Shown here one piece after another: positions 12,759-20,417 of a stretch of 30,917 nt of DNA (the stretch's first letter is position 1; each line of letters opens with the position of its first letter). Location: the NCBI GenBank assembly GCA_036259875.1, contig DATAAZ010000068.1, forward strand, positions 1 to 30,917, given 5' to 3'. Made by a program: the position numbers and the translations under genes. This DNA comes from DATAAZ01 sp036259875. Its GTDB lineage: Bacteria > Actinomycetota > Thermoleophilia > Gaiellales > Gaiellaceae. The notes beneath the pieces are model-generated. The model ran no database searches, was not told the DNA's origin, and saw only the letters and a program-made list of their open reading frames with translations.

Positions 12759-13967
12759 GTGGCGCAGTCCAGGACGTTCGACGTGCTCGTCGTCGGAAGC
12801 GGTGCCTCCGGCCTCGCGGCGGCCGTCTCCGCCGCCGGCGCGGGCGCGCGGGTCGGGCTCGCGACGAAGGGCGCGCTCCAGTCGTCGAACTCCGCCAAGG
12901 CGCAGGGCGGGATCCAGGCGGCACTCGGCCCGGACGACTCGCCCGAGCTCCACGCGGAGGACGTCTGGCGAAGCTCGCACGAGACTGCCGACCGCCTGCT
13001 CGTCCGCGTCCTGACGGAGGAGGCGCCCGGGACGATCGACTGGCTCGAGCAGGCCGGCGTCGAGTTCACCCGTGACAACGGCGGGTACAGGCTGGCGCGA
13101 TGCGGCGGCGCGAGCCGGAAGCGCCTCCTCCAGGTCGGGGACCGAACGGGGCACGCGATCACGACGGCGCTGCGGGCGCGCGTCGAGGCGAGCGCCGCGA
13201 CCGCGCTGCCCGGCCTCCCGCTCGTCGCGCTGGAGCCGCGCGAGAACGGGTGGCTCGCGACGTGCCGCGGCCGGGACGGCGAGGAGATTCGCGTGGAGGC
13301 GGGCGCAGTCGTCCTCGCGGCGGGCGGACGCTGCTACCGCGAAGCCCGCGAGCGGGGCGAGCCGACGACGAACCACGCGGGCGCGACGGGCGAGGCGACG
13401 GAGATCGCGCTCGCGCTCGGTGCCGCGGCCCGCGACCTCGACGCGCTCCAGTACCACCCGAACGGCGGGGTCTGGCCGCCGAGCCTCGCCGGCTACTCGA
13501 TTCCCGAGACGACGCGCGCGTACGGCGCCGTCCTGCTCAACCGAGAGCGCGAGCGCTTCACGGACGAGCTCGCTCCGCGCGACGCCGTTTCCGAGGCGAT
13601 CTTCCGTGAGGTGCGGGAAGGGCGCGGGGTCGAGACGCCGGACGGGCAGCCGGCCGTCTGGCTCGACACGACGCGAATTCCCGAGGCGGATGCCGAGGTC
13701 TCGCTTCCGTACATGCTGCGGCGCTACCGCGCGGCCGGTGTCGACCCGCTCTCGGAGCCGATTCTCACGTACCCCGTCCTCCATTACCAGAACGGCGGTC
13801 TCGTGATCGACGAGCACGGGGAGACGACCGTTCCAGGGCTCTTCGCCTGCGGCGAGATCGCGGGCGGCACGCACGGCCGCAACCGCATGATGGGAAACTC
13901 GCTCCTCGAGTGCTGCGTCTTCGGGCGCCGGGCAGGGCGGGCGGCGGCGAAGGCGGCTCAGACGTGA
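12759..13967 (+). CDS. Fumarate reductase / L-aspartate oxidase-type FAD flavoprotein (short form)
   Basis: 402 residues. The FAD site opens with FDVLVVGSGASGLAAAVSAA (residues 7-26) and continues SSNSAKAQGGIQAAL; no His is at the covalent-FAD position, so FAD is non-covalent as in NadB. The catalytic set of the fumarate reductase/succinate dehydrogenase/NadB family is present: His233 in QYHPNGG, Glu250 and Arg253 in IPETTRAYG, the proton-shuttle Arg274 in ELAPRDAVSEA, His342 in LHYQNGG and Arg376 in THGRNRMMGNSLLE. The usual HPTG is HPNG, a change at the dicarboxylate pocket. The C-terminal helical domain of FrdA/SdhA/NadB (about 130 residues) is missing, and no Fe-S subunit lies beside it. 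The stop overlaps the next start (GTGA). It heads the operon; soluble fumarate reductase, aspartate oxidase or an analogue reductase are all possible. Confidence 0.8.
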   Translation: MAQSRTFDVLVVGSGASGLAAAVSAAGAGARVGLATKGALQSSNSAKAQGGIQAALGPDDSPELHAEDVWRSSHETADRLLVRVLTEEAPGTIDWLEQAGVEFTRDNGGYRLARCGGASRKRLLQVGDRTGHAITTALRARVEASAATALPGLPLVALEPRENGWLATCRGRDGEEIRVEAGAVVLAAGGRCYREARERGEPTTNHAGATGEATEIALALGAAARDLDALQYHPNGGVWPPSLAGYSIPETTRAYGAVLLNRERERFTDELAPRDAVSEAIFREVREGRGVETPDGQPAVWLDTTRIPEADAEVSLPYMLRRYRAAGVDPLSEPILTYPVLHYQNGGLVIDEHGETTVPGLFACGEIAGGTHGRNRMMGNSLLECCVFGRRAGRAAAKAAQT

Positions 13968-14860
13968 GCGCGGTCGCGACCGACTTACAGGCGGTCGTCG
14001 CGGACGCGGCCGCGCATCTCTACGTCTGGTCGCTCAAGGACATCCCTCAGGACCTTCGCGACGCGCTCGCCGACGCGCGCGACCGCGAGACGTCGACTCC
14101 GGGCCGTCGCGTCCTCGAGACGATCGCGCGCAACGTCGAGGTCGCCGACGCGCAGGGGAACCTCGTCTGCCAGGACACGGGGATCGCCGTCTACTACTGC
14201 CGCGTCGGCGAGGAGTTCCCTGTGCATCCGGCGCGGATCGAGGAGGCGCTTCGCGACGGGACGGAGCGCGCGACGATCGAGCACCCGCTTCGCTCGAACA
14301 CCGTCCATACGCTGACTCGGGAGCCGACCGGCCAGAACGTCGGCCACCGCGTCCCGATCGTCCACTGGGAGTTCGTACCGGGGTGGGACGGCCTCGACGT
14401 CAAGTGCGTCCCGAAGGGGTCCGGCTCCGAGAGCATGAGCTTCCTCTCCATGTGCACGCCCGCCGACGGCGAGGCAGGAATCGTCCGCTTCGTCCTGGAT
14501 TCGATCGTCGGGTCGGGCGGGCGGCCGTGCCCGCCCGGAATCGTGGGCGTCGGGATCGGCGGCTCGGCGGACTACGCGATGCACCTCGCCAAGGAGGCGA
14601 TCGCGCGTCCGGTCGGGACGCGAAACGCCGACCCGGACGTCGCTCGCCTCGAGGAGAAGCTGTTCGCGCTCCTGAACGAGACGGGTATCGGTCCCATGGG
14701 GCTCGGCGGCGATGTCACCGCGCTCGCGGTGCACGTCGAGCACGGCGACACGCACATCACGCTGAACCCGGTCGCCGTCAACTACCAGTGCTGGGCGGCG
14801 CGTCGCGCGACCGCGCACGTCGGCGCGGACGGGACGGTCGAGTTCGACCGCGAGGCGTAG
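13964..14860 (+). CDS. Class I (Fe-S) fumarase / tartrate dehydratase-type hydro-lyase, alpha subunit
   Basis: 298 residues of the Fe-S hydro-lyase alpha family. The three cysteines expected to hold the [4Fe-4S] cluster are Cys69 (NLVCQDTGIAV), Cys164 (SFLSMCTPADGE) and Cys189 (GRPCPPGIVGVGIGG). The KGSGSESMS motif (151-159) and NETGIGPMGLGGDVTALAVH near the end are family hallmarks. With the beta subunit it would hydrate a trans-double bond, classically fumarate to L-malate. The two-subunit form is common in anaerobes and actinobacteria. The GTG start at 13964 overlaps the flavoprotein stop by 4 bases. Substrates in this family include fumarate, mesaconate and tartrate, so the actual substrate is not fixed by sequence. 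Confidence 0.85.
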   Translation: MSAVATDLQAVVADAAAHLYVWSLKDIPQDLRDALADARDRETSTPGRRVLETIARNVEVADAQGNLVCQDTGIAVYYCRVGEEFPVHPARIEEALRDGTERATIEHPLRSNTVHTLTREPTGQNVGHRVPIVHWEFVPGWDGLDVKCVPKGSGSESMSFLSMCTPADGEAGIVRFVLDSIVGSGGRPCPPGIVGVGIGGSADYAMHLAKEAIARPVGTRNADPDVARLEEKLFALLNETGIGPMGLGGDVTALAVHVEHGDTHITLNPVAVNYQCWAARRATAHVGADGTVEFDREA

Positions 14861-14862
14861 CG

Positions 14863-15447
14863 GTGGCCGAAGTGCACATGACCTTCCCGACGACCGAAGA
14901 GGAGATCCGGAAGCTCCGGGTCGGCGACTCGGTGACGGTCGACGGCCAGGTGATCGGGATCCGTGACCGCACGCACATCCGCATCTTCCGCGAGGGCCAG
15001 CGGCCCCCGTTCGACCTCGAGGGCGCGCTCCTCCTCCACACGGCGCCGAACGTCCGCAAGGTCGGCCCGGGTCGCTACGAGAAGCTCTGCATCGGGACGA
15101 CGACGAGCGCCCGAATGGTTCGCTACACCGAGCCGCTCGGGCGCGAGCACGGCGTCCGGGCGATCTGCGGCAAGGGCGGCCTCCCCGACGAGGCGATCGA
15201 GCCGATGCGCCGCCTGGGGATGGTCTACTTCGCGATCGTCGGCGGCGCGGCGGCGCTCGAGACGACGCAGATCGAGGAGATCGAGGAGGTCGCCTGGGAG
15301 GACCTGATGCCCGAGTGCCTCTGGAAGTTCCGCGTCCGCGACTTCGGTCCCCTCACGGTCGCGATCGACTCGCACGGCAGCTCGCTCTACCACGACGTGC
15401 AGGAACGGGCGCGCAAGAAGCTGGAGGACCTCTATGCAGCTATCTGA
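14863..15447 (+). CDS. Class I fumarase / tartrate dehydratase-type hydro-lyase, beta subunit
   Basis: 194 residues matching the beta (C-terminal swivelling) domain of class I fumarases. Visible segments are RKLRVGDSVTVDGQVIGIRD, REGQRPPFDLEGALLLHTAP, the substrate-binding GTTTSARM, ICGKGGLPDEAIEPMRRLGM, YFAIVGGAAAL and AIDSHGSSLYHDV. The start is GTG 14863, two bases after the alpha stop; ATG 14878 is an alternative that removes five residues. The 3' end overlaps comA by 14 bases, an unusually deep overlap that ties the hydro-lyase to the sulfonate-forming enzyme in one translational unit. Confidence 0.85.
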   Translation: MAEVHMTFPTTEEEIRKLRVGDSVTVDGQVIGIRDRTHIRIFREGQRPPFDLEGALLLHTAPNVRKVGPGRYEKLCIGTTTSARMVRYTEPLGREHGVRAICGKGGLPDEAIEPMRRLGMVYFAIVGGAAALETTQIEEIEEVAWEDLMPECLWKFRVRDFGPLTVAIDSHGSSLYHDVQERARKKLEDLYAAI

Positions 15448-16219
15448 CGGCTTCCTCGACCTGCCCCCGCGCTCGCCGAAGCCGCGCACGAGGGGCCTCA
15501 CGCACGTGATCGACAAGGGGCTCAACCTGCGTGAGATCGAAGGGCTCTTCGACACCGCGGGCGAGTACGTCGACGTCGTGAAGCTCGGGTGGGGAACGTC
15601 GTACGTGACGCGCAACCTCGAGAAGAAGATCGCGCTCTACCGGTCGTTCGAGACGCCCGTCGTCTGCGGCGGGACGCTGTTCGAGGCGGCCGTCGTGCGA
15701 GGACGGCTGGACGACTACCGCCGCTGGCTCGCCGACAACCGGATCTCACACGTCGAGGTCTCCGACGGCGCGATCGACCTTCCGCACGATCGGAAGCTCG
15801 AGCTGATCGCCGACCTGGCGAAGGACTTCGTCGTCCTCTCCGAGGTCGGCTCCAAGGACGCGGACGTCGTCTACGCGCCGTACCAGTGGGTCAACTGGAT
15901 GACCGAGGAGCTTGCGGCGGGCGCATGGAAGGTGGTCACGGAGGCCCGCGAGACAGCGACGGCCGGGATCTTCCGTCCGACGGGCGAGATGCGAACGGGT
16001 CTCATCGACGAGATCGCGCACGAGATCGACGTCGCTCAGATCATCTTCGAGGCGCCGACCAAGGACTCGCAGGCCTGGTTCATCCGCCACTTCGGGCCGG
16101 ACGTGAACCTCGGGAACATCCCGCCCGAGGAGGTGATCGCGCTCGAGACGCTCCGGCTCGGGCTGCGGGCGGACACTCTCGTGCACGTCCTCCTTCGCGA
16201 TGAGCCTGTCCGTTCGTAA
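15434..16219 (+). CDS. comA: Phosphosulfolactate synthase
   Basis: 261 residues, the normal size for the ComA family (EC 4.4.1.19), which adds sulfite to phosphoenolpyruvate to give (2R)-phospho-3-sulfolactate. Conserved blocks of this TIM-barrel are present: RTRGLTHVIDKG (18-29), DVVKLGWGTSYV (47-58), VVCGGTLFEAA (76-86), HVEVSDGAIDLP (106-117), VLSEVGSKD (134-142) and EAPTKDSQAWFIRHFGPDVN further on. ComA starts archaeal coenzyme M synthesis; bacterial relatives serve CoM synthesis in Xanthobacter and sulfolactate formation in Bacillus spores. Here it overlaps the fumarase beta gene (14 bases) and cysH (20 bases), so its sulfite very probably comes from the adjacent APS reductase. No ComB or ComC homologue is in the window, so the end product is open. 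Confidence 0.88.
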   Translation: MQLSDGFLDLPPRSPKPRTRGLTHVIDKGLNLREIEGLFDTAGEYVDVVKLGWGTSYVTRNLEKKIALYRSFETPVVCGGTLFEAAVVRGRLDDYRRWLADNRISHVEVSDGAIDLPHDRKLELIADLAKDFVVLSEVGSKDADVVYAPYQWVNWMTEELAAGAWKVVTEARETATAGIFRPTGEMRTGLIDEIAHEIDVAQIIFEAPTKDSQAWFIRHFGPDVNLGNIPPEEVIALETLRLGLRADTLVHVLLRDEPVRS

Positions 16220-16922
16220 CGACGCGGCGATCGGGGGAACCACGGGTTTCCCCGACGTGGAGCGGCTGCCGGCGGAGGACGTGATCCGCTGGGCGGAAGC
16301 GGAGTTCGGCGAGCGCCTCTGCGTCACCTGCTCGTGGCAGAAGCAGTCCTCGGTGCTCGTCCACATGGTGTCGGAGCTCGGCCTCGAGATCGACGTCGTC
16401 GAACTCGACACGCATCTCTTCTTCCGGGAGACGTACGAGACGCGCCAGCGGCTCGTGGACCGCTACGGGCTCACGCTGATCCGCCCGCAGGTCATGACGG
16501 TCGCCGAGCAACACCGGCGCGAGGGGCCGAACCTGTGGGAGCGCGATCCCGATCGCTGCTGCCACATTCGCAAGGTCGAGCCGCTGATCGAAGCGCTCGA
16601 GCCCTACGACGCCTGGATCTCCGGGATCCGGCGCGACCAGTCGCCCTCGCGCGCGGGAGCGCAGAAGGCGGAATGGTCGGATCGCTACGGGGTCTGGAAG
16701 ATCCAGCCGCTCGCCGACTGGACGGAGAAGGACGTCTGGCGGTACATCGCGGCGAACGACATCCCGTACAACCCGCTCCACGACGCGGGCTACCGTTCGA
16801 TCGGCTGCATTCCTTGCACGCGCCCGACGCGGCCCGACGAGGAGGAGCGCGCCGGCCGCTGGGCGGGCTCGGACAAGCTCGAGTGCGGGATCCACGTCGA
16901 GGCGAGCACGCGAGCACGCTGA
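16200..16922 (+). CDS. cysH: Assimilatory APS (phosphoadenylyl-/adenylyl-sulfate) reductase with Fe-S motif
   Basis: 240 residues of the PAPS/APS reductase family. ERLCVTCSWQKQSSVLVHMV (39-58) is the adenylyl-binding PP-loop region, with Gln in place of the more common Gly/Lys-Asp pattern. The cysteine pair CC (120-121) plus CIPC (203-206) is the CC...CxxC motif that binds a [4Fe-4S] cluster and marks APS-using enzymes (EC 1.8.4.10). The catalytic Cys229 sits in the C-terminal KLECGIH. The product is sulfite. The ATG at 16200 lies 20 bases inside comA, and the stop abuts the APS kinase start (TGAATG). No sulfite reductase follows, unlike ordinary cys clusters; ComA is the obvious sulfite acceptor nearby. 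Confidence 0.9.
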   Translation: MSLSVRNDAAIGGTTGFPDVERLPAEDVIRWAEAEFGERLCVTCSWQKQSSVLVHMVSELGLEIDVVELDTHLFFRETYETRQRLVDRYGLTLIRPQVMTVAEQHRREGPNLWERDPDRCCHIRKVEPLIEALEPYDAWISGIRRDQSPSRAGAQKAEWSDRYGVWKIQPLADWTEKDVWRYIAANDIPYNPLHDAGYRSIGCIPCTRPTRPDEEERAGRWAGSDKLECGIHVEASTRAR

Positions 16923-17570
16923 ATGGCCGACGGGAAGGGGAAGGAGGGCCCTCGTGGAGGACCCATCGGTTCTCCCACATGGATCTACGCCCATGAGCAT
17001 CCGGTCTCGGACCGGACGCGCGGCGGCGGCTTCGCGCTCTGGTTCACGGGGCTCTCGGGGGCCGGGAAGACGACGATCGCCCACCTCGTCGGCCCCGAGC
17101 TCGAAGCACGCGGCCACCTGGTGGAGTACCTGGACGGCGACACGGTGCGAACGCACCTTTCGAAGGGCCTTGGGTTCTCGAAGGAAGACCGGGACACGAA
17201 CATCGAGCGGATCGGCTGGGTCGCCGCGCGCCTCGTCCGGCACGGCGCGGCCGTGCTGTGCGCTGCGATCTCGCCGTACGAGGAGACGCGCCGCAAGGCG
17301 CGCACGATGGTCGAGGAGTTCGGGCCCTTCGTCGAGGTCTACGTCAAGGCGTCCGTCGAGGCGTGCGCCCGCCGTGACGTCAAGGGGCTCTACGAGAAGG
17401 CCTTCGCCGGCGAGCTCAAGGGCTTCACCGGCGTCGACGACCCGTACGAGGAGCCGCCGGCAGCGGAGCTCGTCCTCGAGACGGAGGAACGCTCGCCGGA
17501 CGAGAGCGCCGGCGTCGTCGTCGCGAAGCTCGAGGAGCTCGGGCTCGTCGAGCCCGGGGTGCGCGCGTGA
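16923..17570 (+). CDS. cysC: Adenylylsulfate (APS) kinase
   Basis: 215 residues. The P-loop is GLSGAGKTT (43-51), preceded by FALWFT. The APS-binding EYLDGDTVRTHLSKGLGFSK (68-87), EDRDTNIERIGWVA, the lid AAISPYEETRRKAR and VYVKASVEACARRDVKGLYE are all standard. A 35-residue basic, Gly-rich leader precedes the core, common in actinobacterial forms. It phosphorylates APS to PAPS. The ATG at 16923 directly follows the cysH stop. Since the APS reductase here uses APS itself, PAPS may be needed for sulfotransferases, or as a reserve branch; no sulfotransferase is in the window. Confidence 0.9.
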   Translation: MADGKGKEGPRGGPIGSPTWIYAHEHPVSDRTRGGGFALWFTGLSGAGKTTIAHLVGPELEARGHLVEYLDGDTVRTHLSKGLGFSKEDRDTNIERIGWVAARLVRHGAAVLCAAISPYEETRRKARTMVEEFGPFVEVYVKASVEACARRDVKGLYEKAFAGELKGFTGVDDPYEEPPAAELVLETEERSPDESAGVVVAKLEELGLVEPGVRA

Positions 17571-17718
17571 CGGCGGTGCTCACTCGCGTGCGCGTGTGTG
17601 ACCGGGTTCGCCCAGCCTCCTCCCCGAGGCGATCGTATCGGCGGGAGGCGCGCGCGTGGCTCCCCGCTTGCGCCGGCTCTCGCGCCTTCCTGGGCCGATT
17701 CGCGCAGGCGCGCCCGGC

Positions 17719-18864
17719 ATGACGCTCGCGGCGACGGAGAGCCAGCTGATCGAGCCGCACGGCGGCGAGCTCGTCGACCGGACGGGGACGAGACCCGAGC
17801 GACTCGACGGTGTCGAGGTGGTTCGCCTCACGCCTCGCGAGCTCGCCGACCTCGACATGCTCGCTTCGGGCGCGCTGAGCCCGCTGACCGGGTTCATGGG
17901 CCGAGACGACTACGAGCGGGTCGTCGAGGAGATGCGCCTCGCGAGCGGCCTCCCCTGGGCGCTCCCCGTATGCCTCGCCGTCGCGGCCGCGCCGGTGGGC
18001 GACCGGGTCGCGCTCTCGGACGAGACGGGCCGCCGGCTCGCCGTCCTCGAGGTCGAGGACGTCTACCCGTACGACAAGGACCGCGAGGCGGAGCGCTGCT
18101 TCCGGACGAAGGACGACGCGCACCCGGGCGTCGCCCGCCTGCTCGCCCAGCACGCGTTCTACCTGGCGGGCCCGGTCACCGTCTTCGAGCGCCTCGACCC
18201 GCCGTTCCCCGAGCTCCACCGCGACCCAGCGCAAACCCGCGCGCTCTTCGCCGAGCGGGGATGGAAGCGGGTCGCCGGGTTTCAGACGCGCAACCCGATC
18301 CACCGCGCGCACGAGTACCTCACCAAGTGTGCGCTCGAGACCGTCGACGGTCTCCTCGTCCATCCGCTCGTCGGTGAGACGAAGTCGGACGACGTCCCGG
18401 CTGCCGTCCGCGTGGACGCGTACCGCACGCTCGTCGCCGGCTACTACCCCGAGGAGCGCGTCGTCGTCTCGGCGTTCCCGGCCGCCATGCGCTACGCGGG
18501 GCCACGCGAGGCGATCTGGCACGCCATCTGCCGGAAGAACTACGGCTGCTCCCATTTCATCGTCGGCCGCGACCACGCTGGCGTCGGCGACTACTACGGA
18601 AGCTACGACGCGCAGCTCATCTTCGACGACTTCGAGCCGCACGAGCTCGACATCGAGCCGATGTTCTTCGAGCACGCGTTCTGGTGCCGCGCCTGCGGCC
18701 AGATGGCGACCCCGAAGACATGCCCGCACGGCGGCGACGACCGCGTCTTCCTCTCCGGTACGCAGGTTCGCGAGCTCCTGGGCCGCGGCGAGCTTCCGCC
18801 CGAGGAGTTCACCCGCCCGGAGGTGGCACAGGTCCTGATCGAGGCCTACCGCTCGCGCGACTAG
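17719..18864 (+). CDS. sat: Sulfate adenylyltransferase (ATP sulfurylase, monomeric Sat type)
   Basis: 381 residues, the length of bacterial Sat. The N-terminal PUA-like domain starts at IEPHGGELVDR, and SPLTGFMGRDDYERVV is the family block at 54-69. The nucleotide-binding QTRNPIHRAHE lies at 189-199, LVGETKSDDVP at 217-227 and GRDHAGVG at 283-290. A zinc site is formed by Cys323, Cys326, Cys335 and His337. It makes APS from sulfate and ATP. ATG 17719 was chosen because homology begins right after it; the 148 bases after the APS kinase stop contain no gene. The TauE/SafE gene follows after two bases. Confidence 0.92.
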   Translation: MTLAATESQLIEPHGGELVDRTGTRPERLDGVEVVRLTPRELADLDMLASGALSPLTGFMGRDDYERVVEEMRLASGLPWALPVCLAVAAAPVGDRVALSDETGRRLAVLEVEDVYPYDKDREAERCFRTKDDAHPGVARLLAQHAFYLAGPVTVFERLDPPFPELHRDPAQTRALFAERGWKRVAGFQTRNPIHRAHEYLTKCALETVDGLLVHPLVGETKSDDVPAAVRVDAYRTLVAGYYPEERVVVSAFPAAMRYAGPREAIWHAICRKNYGCSHFIVGRDHAGVGDYYGSYDAQLIFDDFEPHELDIEPMFFEHAFWCRACGQMATPKTCPHGGDDRVFLSGTQVRELLGRGELPPEEFTRPEVAQVLIEAYRSRD

Positions 18865-18866
18865 CC

Positions 18867-19652
18867 GTGACCTGGGAGCTCGCGCTAACGGGGCTCCTGA
18901 TCGGCCTGCTCGTCGGGTTCACGGGGATGGGTGGGGGGAGCCTCATGACCCCCATCCTCGTCCTCGTCTTCGGCTTCAACGTCGTCGTTGCGGTGGGGAC
19001 GGACATCCTCCACGGCGCGATCTTCAAGACGATCGGCGCGTGGCGACACCGCGTCCTCGGGCACGTCCACGCACGCCTTACGTTCTGGCTCGCGCTCGGG
19101 TCGATCCCGGCCTCGATCGCCGGCGTCTACGTCGTCGAGCTGCTCGAGCGCCGCTTCGGCGACGAGGTGAACGACGTCGCGAGCACGATCCTCGGCGTGG
19201 CGCTCGTTCTCGGCGGCGCCGGACTCATCGCGCGGACGTTCATCGGCAGGCGGCCGCCCGACGACCGGCCGTACCGCCTCCGAAACCGCGACCGCGCGAT
19301 CGCGTTCGCCGTGGGCGTCGTCGGCGGGTTCATCCTCGGCCTCACGTCGGTCGGGAGCGGCACGTTCTTCGGCCTCATGCTGCTCGTCCTGTTCCCGTTC
19401 ACCGCAGCGAAGATCGTCGGGACCGACATCTTCCACGCCGCCGCACTCCTCTGGGCGGCCGGGCTCGCACACCTCTGGGCGGAGAACGTCGATCTCGGCG
19501 CGACCGCGTGGCTCGCGCTCGGGTCGATCCCCGGCATCCTGGCCGGGAGCCAGCTCACCGTCCGCCTCCCGGAGCGGGTCGTCCGCCTCTCGCTCGCCGC
19601 GGTGCTCGCCCTGGCGGGCCTCAAGCTCTCGGGAGCGGTGCCCGGCTTCTGA
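18867..19652 (+). CDS. TauE/SafE family membrane permease (sulfite/sulfonate export candidate)
   Basis: 261 residues with about eight hydrophobic segments in two related halves. The first half contains LIGLLVGFTGMGGGSLMTPI (10-29) and the second GVVGGFILGLTSVGSGTFFG. These paired Gly-rich motifs define the TauE/SafE (DUF81) family, whose studied members export sulfite, sulfoacetate or other sulfonates, or import sulfur compounds. FTAAKIVGTDIFHAAAL is also typical. The GTG start at 18867 lies two bases after the Sat stop, without a strong ribosome binding site, suggesting translational coupling. The position at the end of a sulfite- and sulfonate-producing operon supports a role in moving the organic sulfonate or excess sulfite, but direction and substrate are inferred. 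Confidence 0.85.
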   Translation: MTWELALTGLLIGLLVGFTGMGGGSLMTPILVLVFGFNVVVAVGTDILHGAIFKTIGAWRHRVLGHVHARLTFWLALGSIPASIAGVYVVELLERRFGDEVNDVASTILGVALVLGGAGLIARTFIGRRPPDDRPYRLRNRDRAIAFAVGVVGGFILGLTSVGSGTFFGLMLLVLFPFTAAKIVGTDIFHAAALLWAAGLAHLWAENVDLGATAWLALGSIPGILAGSQLTVRLPERVVRLSLAAVLALAGLKLSGAVPGF

Positions 19653-19674
19653 CGCCGGCGGGAACGGACGCGCC

Positions 19675-19680
19675 TACAAT
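19675..19680 (+). promoter_or_regulatory. -10 box (TACAAT) upstream of the PIG-L gene
   Basis: TACAAT in the 120-base gap after the TauE/SafE gene. It would start transcription near 19687 and leave a leader of about 85 bases before the GTG at 19773. Confidence 0.4.
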
Positions 19681-19772
19681 CGCGCCTCGTTGCGCCGAGT
19701 CGGTCTCACCGCGCTCGTCCCCGCGCGCCGGCGCCGCGGCGGGAGCGACTGGGCGAGCGAGGCGGTGCGGGC

Positions 19773-20408
19773 GTGATCTCCGGCTGGCGGCGGGTCCTGG
19801 TCCTCGCGCCGCACACGGACGACGGTGAGTTCGGCTGCGGCGGCACGATCGCCCGTCTGGTCGACGCCGGCATCGAGGTTCGCTACATCGCGTTCTCGAC
19901 TGCGACGAAGTCGCTGCCGCCCGGCTTCGCGCCGGACACGCTGGAGCGGGAGGCGCGCGAGGCGACCACGGCCCTCGGGATGGCGGAGGGTGGCCTCACG
20001 ATCCACGACTTCGACGTGCGGACGTTTCCGGAGCGCCGGCAAGACATCCTCGAGCTTCTGATCGAGCTCTGGGAGGAACGGGCGCCCGACGCGGTGTTGA
20101 TGCCGAGCGTCCACGACATCCACCAGGACCACCAGGTCATCGCGGCCGAGGGGCTGCGGGCGTTCAAGCGAACGACCGTGCTCGGGTACGAGATTCCCTG
20201 GAACAACCTCAACTTCGCCTTCCAGGCGTTCGTCGCGCTGGACGCGGGGCACGTGGAAAGGAAGGTCGGCGCGCTCGGCCGGTACCGCTCTCAACAGCAC
20301 CGCAACTACGCCAACCCGGATTACATCTGGAACCTCGCCCGGACACGCGGAATCAACGTCGGCCGCGAGTACGCGGAGGCGTTCGAGGTCTATCGCGTCA
20401 TTGCGTGA
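19773..20408 (+). CDS. PIG-L/LmbE-family zinc deacetylase
   Basis: 211 residues. The zinc motif VLVLAPHTDDGEFGCGGT (8-25) supplies His14 and Asp17, and DIHQDHQ (115-121) supplies His120; Asp16 is the likely catalytic base. The family removes N-acetyl groups from GlcNAc-type sugars (MshB, BshB, PIG-L, LmbE). EIPWNNLNFAFQAFVALD and QQHRNYANPDYIW near the end resemble sugar-nucleotide and cell-wall glycan deacetylases found in polysaccharide loci. The start is GTG 19773 by first available start. The gene sits between the sulfate/sulfonate operon and the polysaccharide locus; I assign it to the latter, though a role in a low-molecular-weight thiol such as mycothiol is not excluded. Confidence 0.8.
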   Translation: MISGWRRVLVLAPHTDDGEFGCGGTIARLVDAGIEVRYIAFSTATKSLPPGFAPDTLEREAREATTALGMAEGGLTIHDFDVRTFPERRQDILELLIELWEERAPDAVLMPSVHDIHQDHQVIAAEGLRAFKRTTVLGYEIPWNNLNFAFQAFVALDAGHVERKVGALGRYRSQQHRNYANPDYIWNLARTRGINVGREYAEAFEVYRVIA

Positions 20409-20417
20409 CGGGCGCCC

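Noticed and set aside
17571..17718. Extra N-terminal extension or small gene between APS kinase and ATP sulfurylase
   Set aside because: The in-frame extension from 17656 is Arg/Pro-rich with no similarity to Sat; no other frame or clear promoter was found.
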